A stretch of DNA of 30,576 nucleotides from Hermodarchaeum sp048939595. Its GTDB lineage: Archaea; Asgardarchaeota; Hermodarchaeia; Hermodarchaeales; Hermodarchaeaceae. The stretch's first letter is position 1; each line of letters starts with the position of its first letter. The notes under the pieces were generated by a model. That model saw only the letters and a program-made list of their open reading frames with translations. It was not told the origin of the DNA and did not search any database. The position numbers and the translations under genes are program-made. The DNA is taken from assembly GCA_048939595.1 (NCBI GenBank), contig JBHLPI010000022.1, positions 1 to 30,576 on the forward strand. The letters run 5' to 3'. This document shows, piece after piece, positions 8,841-15,396 of the stretch.

Positions 8841-9626
8841 ATGTGGGAGTGGTTATTTATCACTCAGAGAAACGTGTTTACCACGTTTGCATATCTGTGG
8901 GAAAGGTGTAACTCAGAAATGTCACAGGAAGAATTTGGTCAGATGTACTGGAACGGCGTACGTGATGCACTACGTATGACACAGACATTCCTCTTCTGGA
9001 AAGAAAAGAACCCCAACGAGGACCGCACAATTGAAACTTTTGTCAGTGAAGCCCTTGAAGCTGTTCGCCAAAAGTGTGCCCCCTGCTTGAAAGAAATCTT
9101 AGGTGTCACCTTTGGTGAAGATGAAGCCGCTGTTGAAGAAATGTTACCTGGTCTTCAAGAGATTGAATCAACTCCAGAATCCACAACTGCTCCAGAACCA
9201 GCCCCTGAGCCGATTCCAGAGCCGATGCCTGAACCAGAGCCTGAAGAAATTCCACCACCCGTCCCTCCTGTTCCTGAGCCTGAAGCAGTACCAGAGCCTA
9301 TCGAAGAACCGGCACCAATCGAAGCGCCACCAGTAGCTGCTACTGAACCAGAGCTTCCAGTGTTTCCAGCCGAAGAACCAGCAGCACCAGAAGAACCACC
9401 AACCTTCGATTTTGGTGAAACGGAACCGGCCCCTGAACCAGTAGCTCCAGCAGAACCAACATTCGAACCTGCCCCTGAATTCGAAACTCCTGCTGAACCA
9501 GTTGCTCCAGCTCCTGTGGAACCAGCGCCAGCCCCCGAGCCAACTCCGGCTCCAGCTGAACCTGCTGCGGAAGAATCCCAAGAGGGCGAGGAAGAAGAAC
9601 CCAAACGGCGAACCTTCTTCTTCTAA
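8841..9626 (+). CDS. Pro/Glu-repeat protein with basic-Phe tail
   Basis: No family recognised. The first ~110 residues look folded and helical, rich in Trp/Phe (FGQMYWNGVRDALRMTQ, FLFWKEKNP) with a CAPC pair. Residues ~112-245 are low-complexity Pro-Glu-Ala repeats built from PEP, APEP and EEPA units. The end is acidic (EESQEGEEEE), then PKRRTFFF. The repeat region probably forms a stiff extended linker between the N-terminal domain and the short basic-aromatic tail, which could touch a membrane or partner; this is inference. There is no signal peptide, so it is likely cytoplasmic. The start is uncertain: ATG 8841 lies just after a TATA-like TTTTAAGC (~8828), which argues for ATG 8919, preceded by GGAAAGGTG. 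It converges on the Roadblock gene. Confidence 0.7.
   Translation: MWEWLFITQRNVFTTFAYLWERCNSEMSQEEFGQMYWNGVRDALRMTQTFLFWKEKNPNEDRTIETFVSEALEAVRQKCAPCLKEILGVTFGEDEAAVEEMLPGLQEIESTPESTTAPEPAPEPIPEPMPEPEPEEIPPPVPPVPEPEAVPEPIEEPAPIEAPPVAATEPELPVFPAEEPAAPEEPPTFDFGETEPAPEPVAPAEPTFEPAPEFETPAEPVAPAPVEPAPAPEPTPAPAEPAAEESQEGEEEEPKRRTFFF
9171..9576 (+). repeat. Degenerate CCA-GAA-CCA type coding repeat
   Basis: About 400 bp of imperfect 9-12-bp units encoding Pro-Glu-Pro/Ala-Pro-Glu inside the gene at 8841-9626. The skewed composition creates long spurious open frames on the opposite strand (Gly/Ser-rich) and in other frames. Confidence 0.8.
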
Positions 9627-9670
9627 ATTAACTCCTTCCTTTCAGGCCACGTTCACACCCTGAAAGCATA

Positions 9671-10057
9671 TTAGGTTGACTTGAATAACTGCTGAAGCTG
9701 TTTTGCGGCCTGTTCAACTAAAATCAAGATTGCTCCTAGATGCTGGTGTTTGAAAACCGCCACTAATACCATGTCATCATTCACACCCCTCAGAATTAAA
9801 CTTCCACCCTCAGTATCCAAGATTAATCGAGCCGGGGTTAATGTAAACAATTTGTCTGATAAGTCCACTGACACATTGAGGAGGGTCGCAAGACTAGCGG
9901 AGAGAAAGGTTTCATCCACATGGGCCCGAATTCGAGCAGTTACGGGTAATCCCGTCTTCATGAGTAACACAACGGCAACCAGCCCACCAGCCCGCTCATC
10001 AAAGGTCTCTAACACTTTCTCAACATCAGCCATCAAACGATCGGCATCAACCGTCAC
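9671..10057 (-). CDS. Roadblock/LC7 domain protein (MglB-like)
   Basis: 128 residues forming one Roadblock/LC7 domain: an N-terminal helix (DADRLMADVEKVLETF), the strand AGGLVAVVLLMKTGLPVTARI, a middle helix, the ILDTEGGSLILRGVNDDMVLVAVF strands and a C-terminal helix. Such proteins dimerise and act as scaffolds or GTPase-activating partners of small GTPases (MglB with MglA, Ragulator subunits with Rag). The GTPase at 10627-11145, two genes upstream on the same strand, is the natural candidate partner. The start is GTG 10057 with GGGGTG just upstream. Its stop lies 45 bp from the end of the convergent Pro/Glu-repeat gene. Confidence 0.85.
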   Translation of the reverse strand: MTVDADRLMADVEKVLETFDERAGGLVAVVLLMKTGLPVTARIRAHVDETFLSASLATLLNVSVDLSDKLFTLTPARLILDTEGGSLILRGVNDDMVLVAVFKHQHLGAILILVEQAAKQLQQLFKST

Positions 10058-10201
10058 ACAAACACCCCACAGAGTGTAATCATGTTTTCTTAGGACAAAA
10101 CCGTGTTTAAGAGTTTGGGCAGCCCCTTAACTCCATTCAACAAAGAACAAATGAATCCAAAATCTAAAGAAAGAGACAAATAACCGCGCTTAAAAAAAGT
10201 A

Positions 10202-10519
10202 CTAAAGAATCGCAGCAAGTTCTTTCTCAATCTCTTCGCGTGGCCAAACACCGACGTGTGTTTGAATGGGTTTTCCATCCTTAAACAAAATCAATGTCGG
10301 AATCGCTCGAATCTGAAAACGCATCGATGTCTCAGGGGCTTGATCCGCATCAAGCTTCGCAATCCGGACCCTACTCCGATCTAATTCCTGCTCCAGGTTC
10401 TCAAGGATAGGTGCCTGCATTTTACAGGGCCCGCACCAAACGGTGTAGATGTCGAGGAGTACAATTTCGTGTTCATTCAGAAACTTGTCGATGGTTGTGT
10501 CTGTGAGTTCTTCGACCAT
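10202..10519 (-). CDS. trxA: Thioredoxin
   Basis: 105 residues, the standard thioredoxin length. The redox motif is W28-C-G-P-C32 within the strand LLDIYTVWCGPCKMQAPILE. The cis-proline strand is IRAIPTLILFKDG, and a C-terminal helix REEIEKELAAIL closes the fold. It reduces protein disulfides in the cytoplasm, normally recharged by a thioredoxin reductase that is not in this window. The start is ATG 10519 with GAGGT about nine bases upstream. It lies between the GTPase and Roadblock genes on the same strand, with gaps of 107 and 144 bp, so co-transcription is possible but not shown. Confidence 0.95.
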   Translation of the reverse strand: MVEELTDTTIDKFLNEHEIVLLDIYTVWCGPCKMQAPILENLEQELDRSRVRIAKLDADQAPETSMRFQIRAIPTLILFKDGKPIQTHVGVWPREEIEKELAAIL

Positions 10520-10626
10520 GATGGTTTACCTCGGTGGTGGGTTGGACTATATCTTTTCCTCTTTATGGTTTATCCTTTTTCGGTTTCTTTCTAGTGTAAT
10601 CGATGTAAAGGTCCTTGAATTGAAGG

Positions 10627-11145
10627 TTAAGCATTTTCAAGGAGTGTTGAGATGTTCAAGCCTTTACCGATATCTCCCAGATAGCGAATGAATTGGATGA
10701 GAAGTTGGTCGAGCCCAAGACCACGGTGAGCTTGAGTTGGAAAAACTGGTGCTTGTATATTCATTAAGGTTTCAATCTGTTTGGGGTGAATCGCACCAGG
10801 AAGATCCTGTTTGTTTGCGGCAACCGCAACGGGTGGCAGATTGGGTCCGAAGATTTCTCGTAAATAGTGTTCACCTTGGATTATAGTGTGGGGATTGGCG
10901 CTATCAACGACAAGGATGACGCCATCTGTCCCGCTGGAGAGGGCTTTGCGGACCAGAGCAAATTGCTGAAGGCCGGGACTTCCAAAGAGATGCGCTTTAT
11001 ACTCTCGGTATTCAAGTGTCCCAAAATCCAAGCATACCGTGCATCCGTTTACTTCAGTGGAAATGGCATGGTTGGTGACGCTTTGAATGAGTGTAGTTTT
11101 GCCGACGCCTTGGGGTCCAATGACAAGGATTTTCAGGTGCAGCAT
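10627..11145 (-). CDS. Small GTPase of the COG2229 / MglA-Arf-like group
   Basis: 172 residues. The P-loop is G10-P-Q-G-V-G-K-T17-T. The switch II region reads LFGSPGLQQF, where most Ras-type GTPases have DTPG or DxxG. An FGTPG-type motif is usual in the prokaryotic COG2229 GTPases, so this is a family trait and not damage. The guanine-specificity motif is ANKQD, with VILVVDSANP before it. There is no C-terminal prenylation box (it ends LLENA) and no membrane segment. Such GTPases usually work with Roadblock proteins in polarity or signalling modules, and one lies two genes downstream. The start is ATG 11145 with GGGTGA upstream. Confidence 0.85.
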   Translation of the reverse strand: MLHLKILVIGPQGVGKTTLIQSVTNHAISTEVNGCTVCLDFGTLEYREYKAHLFGSPGLQQFALVRKALSSGTDGVILVVDSANPHTIIQGEHYLREIFGPNLPPVAVAANKQDLPGAIHPKQIETLMNIQAPVFPTQAHRGLGLDQLLIQFIRYLGDIGKGLNISTLLENA

Positions 11146-11271
11146 CGTGTCACCCGCGATGATTAAGTCGTTGGTTGTGTGGTCTTAAGCCTTAAGGTTT
11201 ACCTTTTCCCGTGTTTTCTGCACTCTTCTGTGGGCTGCGAAAACCAATAGGTCGCTGGAAATCCGCGCGGA

Positions 11272-11425
11272 AATTATAAGCATGTGGGTAGGCGGTGGAG
11301 GGATGCTGGGGTTGGAAAATTGATATCAGTTCATGCGAGGAGGAGGGGAGAGAAATATTGGGATAGGAGGGAGTTCCGGGTTCCTCAACATCCTATCTCC
11401 GCCATTTTGCTTATTCGGGTTTTTT
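11272..11425 (+). ncRNA. Candidate structured non-coding RNA
   Basis: In a 361-bp gap without a convincing gene, a TATA-like AAATTATAAGC (11272-11281) would start a transcript near 11303. The stretch contains a 9-bp stem (11360-11368 with 11391-11399, one G-T pair) enclosing smaller pairing. A run of six T (11420-11425) follows and could end transcription. The purine-rich segment before the stem (GAGGAGGAGGGGAGAG) is unusual. It does not match tRNA, SRP RNA or RNase P RNA as far as I can see. A 61-codon open frame overlapping it lacks a ribosome site. Confidence 0.3.
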
Positions 11426-11506
11426 GTCGGCTTGTTACTCTTAAGCCTTACGGCTTAGAAACCCAATAATGAAAGTACGCTAGGAGTTCCATTACAAAAC
11501 AAAGTT

Positions 11507-11836
11507 TTATTCCTCGACATAAACGACAGTGACGAATTCGATGATTACAAATCGATCTTTACTTCGTGAAATGAGTTTGAGGTCGTCGCGTAGAGCGTTT
11601 AAGTGAAGGAACCGTTTGAGGTAGGTTCGTAGCTGTGTTTTGCTTGGATGGTTCGCGGAATCACTTCGTACATAGACTTCGGTGTCGGATGCTGTAACCG
11701 TGACATCCTTGGCGAGTTTGTCGCTGAGAAAGTTTACCAATGCGGTTCCCAGCTCACCGCCGTGATTGAGCATGTCTTTGATTTCAATAGTGATGAATGT
11801 TTTAGCCGATTCTGGTTCCGTCGTTGCTTTTGACAT
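11507..11836 (-). CDS. rpl22e: Ribosomal protein eL22 homologue
   Basis: 109 residues. The region SKTQLRTYLKRFLHLNALRD followed by DLKLISRSKDRFVIIEF aligns without gaps to the hallmark of eukaryotic L22e, [20 protein letters not shown] followed by WLRVVANSKESYELRYF. The earlier part also follows the family order (FITIEIKDML, a helix ending in FLSDKL, VTVTASDTEVYVRSD). In eukaryotes eL22 sits on the large subunit near the exit tunnel. It is absent from most archaea; a homologue was reported in Lokiarchaeota as a eukaryotic signature protein. The match is from memory of the family and not from a search. The start is ATG 11836 (MSKATTEPE). It stands apart from other ribosomal genes. Confidence 0.8.
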   Translation of the reverse strand: MSKATTEPESAKTFITIEIKDMLNHGGELGTALVNFLSDKLAKDVTVTASDTEVYVRSDSANHPSKTQLRTYLKRFLHLNALRDDLKLISRSKDRFVIIEFVTVVYVEE

Positions 11837-11899
11837 GAACTTGGTCCCTCGTATGCAAGGATAATGCCCTTACCAAAAGTATGCCCCTTAAAAGTTCTC

Positions 11900-12475
11900 C
11901 TATTCTTCACGCTCGGCGTTTTCGATATTTGTGGAGGAAGGAGAGAGAGGAAGAGGGGGAGGGTTGTCTTCACGGAGTGCCTGGCGTTTTTCTAGCCATT
12001 GAACTATGCGTGGAGAGAGAGCTCCGAAGCCAAGAGTATACCCACTGTAAAGAATGACGACCAAGAGATAATAGATCAAGTTGAAGGAAGAAAGGACAAA
12101 TCCCACCGCATAGCCTAACAGGAACCCGGTGAGGGCACGAACAGGGTTGCGACTTTCTCGTATCCGAAGCGTTTGGGTGGACCAATCGATGACTGCTGGC
12201 AGGCTTAAAAAAAAGGCACCGAAGAAGGTGATAGGGTTGATCGGAATGTGGAGTAAGAATAGATGAAGGTAAAGAGCTAAGATGATTCCAATGAGGAGGG
12301 CAGAGCACCGAGCACAAATGTGGAGTGTGTGCCCACGAAAAGAAATGGACCAAGTCCGATGCATATAGGGGGGGTCATGGTGGCTGATAAGTAGATGGAG
12401 TGTATCTAGAATTCGACGTTTTCGAGATTTTTGAGGAGATGGCGTGGTCACATGAACACCTACATTTGCAGCCAC
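11900..12475 (-). CDS. DUF2085 family membrane protein
   Basis: Up to 191 residues with about four membrane segments. Its family motifs are FRGHTLHICARCSALLIG (the conserved CxRC pair next to the first helix), SLPAVIDWSTQTLRIRESRNPVRALTGFLLGYAVGF and the preceding HHDPP-x5-W. This is the DUF2085 pattern: the Cys pair, a D-x-x-T-Q in helix 2-3 and an R-x-x-T-G-x-x-x-G helix. Function is unknown; the cysteines suggest metal or redox chemistry. GTG 12475 is the longest start; GTG 12451, eight codons in, has AGGTGT well placed before it. A TATA-like run at ~12494-12505 precedes it, shared with the divergent Nudix-like gene. The Pro/Ser-rich C-terminal tail (NPPPLPLSPSS) is cytoplasmic or disordered. 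Confidence 0.8.
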   Translation of the reverse strand: MAANVGVHVTTPSPQKSRKRRILDTLHLLISHHDPPYMHRTWSISFRGHTLHICARCSALLIGIILALYLHLFLLHIPINPITFFGAFFLSLPAVIDWSTQTLRIRESRNPVRALTGFLLGYAVGFVLSSFNLIYYLLVVILYSGYTLGFGALSPRIVQWLEKRQALREDNPPPLPLSPSSTNIENAEREE

Positions 12476-12501
12476 TAAACAATGGTCAAGAGATTAAAAA
12501 T

Positions 12502-12532
12502 ACACTACTCAACCTAGGGGTTCTTGTAGTGT
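12502..12532. promoter_or_regulatory. Nested inverted repeat in a divergent promoter region
   Basis: ACACTAC (12502-12508) pairs with GTAGTGT (12526-12532), and inside it AACC (12511-12514) pairs with GGTT (12519-12522). It lies between the DUF2085 start and the Nudix-like start, where an operator would be expected. Seen in sequence; binding is inference. Confidence 0.35.
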
Positions 12533-12562
12533 TGTATGCTAGTATCTTGAAAGATGATTTGA

Positions 12563-12949
12563 ATGTCCCCTTCTAGCTGGCTCGCGACAGGAGTAGCTAT
12601 AATTATTCGGGGGAAGCTGCTATTGAGCTGTGAAACAGAACAGGGAACCCTTCAGCTGCCAGGCTATTTCGTCGAAGAAGGAAAAAAAGCAATTAGTCAT
12701 CTTCAATCGTTTCTTTTTAAAAACAAGCTAAGCGAATTGTCTCACCAGACTCTCTATTTATCGGAGATTGCGTTGCATCATCATAAAAAAATCAAGGCTA
12801 CGGGAGTGGTGAGGGTTATTGAACTCTCCAAAGCAACAGAAATTACATTGCCCAAATGCCAATATCTGTCTGGAAAGCAGCTCTCAAGAGACGAGAAAGC
12901 CAACGTATTATTAAAAGCAGTTGCCCAATGGCTCAATGATAATCTTTAG
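12563..12949 (+). CDS. Degenerate Nudix-fold protein
   Basis: 128 residues. The opening WLATGVAIIIRGKLLLSCE, then GTLQLPGYFVEEGKK, then a helix and later strands (LYLSEIALHHHKKIKATGVVRVIEL) follow the order of a Nudix hydrolase. In a working Nudix box the GG-x-x-E-x-GE start continues to a REUxEE-x-G helix whose glutamates bind Mg. Here the helix reads SHLQSFLFKNKL, with none of these glutamates, and GG is GY. The enzyme is therefore probably inactive, perhaps a nucleotide-binding or protein-binding relic. Some archaeal transcription regulators carry similar dead Nudix domains, but no DNA-binding part is present. The stop TAG overlaps the stop of the convergent gene. Confidence 0.55.
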   Translation: MSPSSWLATGVAIIIRGKLLLSCETEQGTLQLPGYFVEEGKKAISHLQSFLFKNKLSELSHQTLYLSEIALHHHKKIKATGVVRVIELSKATEITLPKCQYLSGKQLSRDEKANVLLKAVAQWLNDNL

Positions 12950-13476
12950 GCATCAATGAGAATACGTAAAAGTTCAATGGTGAAATAGCCCTTAGCGCGA
13001 AGGTCCTCTAATGGGGTGTGGAGCTTTATCGATACGTAAGCGGCTTCTCCCTTTACACCGACCATTTGCTTGTAGGTCTTTTTGAATTCGGATAAAGAGG
13101 TCGTCATAGCTAAGGCACCAGCAGCTTCTTCAGATATTCTGATGAAGACATCAGATTGAATACTCCGTTCGAGTACAAGTCCCATCGGTTGAACGCCTTC
13201 CTTCTTCATGAGAAGAGGTTCACCTCCAACAATGAGTTGCAAGCGGGTGTCTTTCATGGCCTTTGTTTTGGCGCTGATATCAGGATCAGCGAGAAGATCA
13301 TCTAGGCGCTGGATATAAGCTTCAACGGGATTTACCAATGACACTATAGAAGTTTCAGGGAGAACAGGTTCCGTTGGAAAAGGAGAAGGGGGGGTCGAGG
13401 AAATGACGTCTTCGTTCGCCTGTGGAGCAGGTTCTTGTTGGGTTTCGTCTGGTTTCTTCCGTTTAAACCATCGCAT
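12946..13476 (-). CDS. Protein with Pro-rich N terminus and possible SCP2-like domain
   Basis: 176 residues. It starts with the strongly basic-aromatic MRWFKRKKP, which may touch the membrane, then a disordered Pro/Glu/Ser segment to residue ~42. The rest (about 50-176) has helix-strand order, with SDVFIRISEEAAGALAMTT, then a helix, then GEAAYVSIKL and a final helix. This resembles the lipid-binding SCP2 sterol-carrier fold, where xDVxIRxSEE and a late GD-x-x-x-x-x-KL strand are typical. The likeness is moderate and I would not assign lipid transfer. The start is ATG 13476. It overlaps the convergent Nudix-like gene by 4 bp and is preceded on the other strand by a small gene at 13646. Confidence 0.55.
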   Translation of the reverse strand: MRWFKRKKPDETQQEPAPQANEDVISSTPPSPFPTEPVLPETSIVSLVNPVEAYIQRLDDLLADPDISAKTKAMKDTRLQLIVGGEPLLMKKEGVQPMGLVLERSIQSDVFIRISEEAAGALAMTTSLSEFKKTYKQMVGVKGEAAYVSIKLHTPLEDLRAKGYFTIELLRILIDA

Positions 13477-13645
13477 AATCTTTCATTCCAGAAATTCGCT
13501 TTTTTACTGTGTAGCTGTAAGGGAAGACGATGGAAGCCATAAAAGCCTGCCGAAGCCCATTTCGAAACCTAGCTGAATAATAGGAAAACGCAGAATCCAT
13601 GCAAAAGGGCGGGTTTTATAACTGATTTCATTTCAATAACCAACG

Positions 13646-13945
13646 GTGAACCCCATGACAAAGGTAACTGAAATCGTCCACTTCTTCGAACAAAAGATTT
13701 CATCAATCCTCACAGTTGATGGATTCCCTCCTGAAACGAAAAAAGACCGGTTTGTAAAGGAAGGAGGATTTTTCATTCGTGTCGCTGATGGTGATGGAAA
13801 CGCGCAAACCATCAAATTAAGTGATACAGAAATGACCACACTAATACAGGATATCAAACTAGCCTTGAAGAACCACCGACAAACTAAACTTGAATTATTT
13901 GCAAAAATCGATGACCGCCAACGGTCTGGATCAAGCCAAGACTAA
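13646..13945 (+). CDS. Small hypothetical protein (~97-99 aa)
   Basis: Not recognised. A soluble alpha/beta protein: the helix VTEIVHFFEQKIS, strands SSILTVDGF and GGFFIRVADGDGNAQTIKL, then the helix TEMTTLIQDIKLALKNHRQ and a last strand LELFAKI. It is coding because the frame is intact over the whole gap, the composition is protein-like and a TATA-like TTTTATAAC (~13614-13622) lies about 25-30 nt before the start. GTG 13646 or ATG 13655 would then be nearly leaderless. The stop lies 7 bp from the convergent tpiA stop. Confidence 0.6.
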   Translation: MNPMTKVTEIVHFFEQKISSILTVDGFPPETKKDRFVKEGGFFIRVADGDGNAQTIKLSDTEMTTLIQDIKLALKNHRQTKLELFAKIDDRQRSGSSQD

Positions 13946-13952
13946 ATCGAGT

Positions 13953-14633
13953 TCAACTTTTTGCGTGCTGGGTCATATCGAGAAGGATCTTCTTCGGATC
14001 CTTCGCTTTCGTTACACCACTAGCCAATAGCACACCAAGCGTTCCCAACTTTAGAGCAGCCTTCACATCTTCTCCTGTGGAAATCCCAGCTCCACATAAG
14101 GGGATGACCTCATCGTTAATTGCCTTGATGGTGTTCACTGTCGCAGTGACCACTTCTGGCTGAGTTTGACTCACCGGGATTCCCGTCCCAATAAGCTCAG
14201 GAGGTTCAACAGCGATAAAATCAGGTCCTAACGCAGCAATAGCACCACTTACGGCTTGATTATTACTGCATACACAGACTTTCAATCCCACTTCTTTGGC
14301 CCGACCGAGAGAGGCTTCTAAATCCGCTAGTTTCAGTTGCCGTTCACTGTGATTCAATAGCGTCCCAATCGCACCTGCTTCAAGCACAGCTTCAGCCAGA
14401 ATCGCCCCTGTCCCGCGACCTGGAATCACCGCATCAATGTGCTGAGCAAACAGAGGTATATCCGAAGACGTTGCTACCTGATGAAGATCAGTAAATTGGG
14501 GAGCCAAGGCAATACAAACTCCAACTTCATCACTCACTTCTTCAGCAATTTTTGCTAGCTGCACTGCCTTTTCGCCCATACTTTCTTTGTATGTCTTCAG
14601 ATTAACAATTATCAACGGCGTAGTTAGTTTCAT
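13953..14633 (-). CDS. tpiA: Triosephosphate isomerase (archaeal type)
   Basis: Interconverts dihydroxyacetone phosphate and glyceraldehyde 3-phosphate in central carbon metabolism. About 226 residues, the shorter archaeal length (bacterial enzymes are ~250). Visible are the N-terminal NLKTY with the catalytic Lys, the FAQHID segment with the electrophilic His region, LNHSERQ, the catalytic Glu in IAVEPPELIGTG (also loop 6 start), and the phosphate-binding CGAGIS and LLASGVTKAKDP ends. ATG 14633 is preferred to GTG 14642, since GGTG at about 14643-14646 suits it. A monocistronic gene by context. Confidence 0.95.
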   Translation of the reverse strand: MKLTTPLIIVNLKTYKESMGEKAVQLAKIAEEVSDEVGVCIALAPQFTDLHQVATSSDIPLFAQHIDAVIPGRGTGAILAEAVLEAGAIGTLLNHSERQLKLADLEASLGRAKEVGLKVCVCSNNQAVSGAIAALGPDFIAVEPPELIGTGIPVSQTQPEVVTATVNTIKAINDEVIPLCGAGISTGEDVKAALKLGTLGVLLASGVTKAKDPKKILLDMTQHAKS

Positions 14634-14794
14634 GATAAACACACCATCAGTAGTCGGTCATGGTAGTGAACCCTTGTAGCGTATAATCTTTCCCCAGCAT
14701 TCGGAATCAGCCAATTCCATTTTGTGGATAGTATGAGAAAACCCAAAACACTTTTACTCCGAACTATTGCGGGGAACCCGCCATAAACAAGGAT

Positions 14795-15202
14795 GTGATA
14801 GAAATATCAACAAATGAACAAATGTTAGAAGAATTAAAACAAATCCGAGAAGCCTTAGTACCACCACCATCGCCACCCTCACCGAAAAAGGAGGGATTAT
14901 GGCAGGAATTCAAGGAGTTTCTAGATTCATACAAGGTCATGGGTCTTGCTGTAGCTTTCATCATGGGATTGTACCTTGGTAGACTTGTACAAGCCTTAGT
15001 GACTGCATGGATTACGCCGGTCATCAATGCCGTCCTATTAGCACTAGGACTCCTAACACCGGGCCAAATATTGCTTAATCCAAGTGCTTATCCACTAACC
15101 TTCAATCCAACATTATTCATCAGTGAACTCATCACCTTCTTCATTGTTGCAGTTGTAATTTTCATCCTCGTCAAATTAACAAAACGGCTGGGAATCAAGT
15201 AA
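14795..15202 (+). CDS. MscL-like mechanosensitive channel
   Basis: 135 residues. The central part (FLDSYKVMGLAVAFIMGLYLGRLVQALVTAWITPVI) matches the first helix of large-conductance MscL channels, where a EF-x-x-FL start and a small-residue pore helix ending in Pro are typical. A second helix (LFISELITFFIVAVVIFILVK) and a basic tail (LTKRLGIK) follow, also as in MscL. Such channels open under membrane tension to release solutes during osmotic downshock. It differs in a ~38-residue N-terminal extension with a coiled segment and PPPSPPSP. GTG 14795 is the longest start; ATG 14822 would remove nine residues. The MscS-like gene follows after 194 bp on the same strand. Confidence 0.75.
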   Translation: MIEISTNEQMLEELKQIREALVPPPSPPSPKKEGLWQEFKEFLDSYKVMGLAVAFIMGLYLGRLVQALVTAWITPVINAVLLALGLLTPGQILLNPSAYPLTFNPTLFISELITFFIVAVVIFILVKLTKRLGIK

Positions 15203-15396
15203 CTTAGAAACTATTTAGCTATAATTCACCGCAAATGAGCCTAAGCTCCTATCTGATACAGGTAGTTGTAATTGAAATTTGTGTCTGGATATCGGGGTTT
15301 TAGAAGTTCACAATAGCACATTTCTTAAAGCTTGATTATGCATTTTAAAAGAGGAAACAGCCAAACGTAACTTGTTATTCATGATAAAGGTAAAAG

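Noticed and set aside
8819..8911. 30-codon frame (ATG 8819) right after AGGAGG, overlapping the Pro/Glu-repeat gene start
   Set aside because: The purine run touches the ATG with no spacer and the frame overlaps a better-supported gene.
9171..9576. Repeat tract considered as a CRISPR array or minisatellite
   Set aside because: Units are imperfect codon repeats in one frame without unique spacers; it is a coding low-complexity region.
9155..9604. Gly/Ser-rich minus-strand frames opposite the Pro/Glu-repeat gene
   Set aside because: They are a by-product of the repeated codons on the plus strand; no start signals.
10627..11145. GSPG in place of DTPG in the GTPase taken as loss of function
   Set aside because: An FGTPG-like motif is usual in the COG2229 group, so it is a family trait.
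11284..11469. 61-codon plus-strand frame over the candidate RNA
   Set aside because: No ribosome site, and it crosses the hairpin and T-run.
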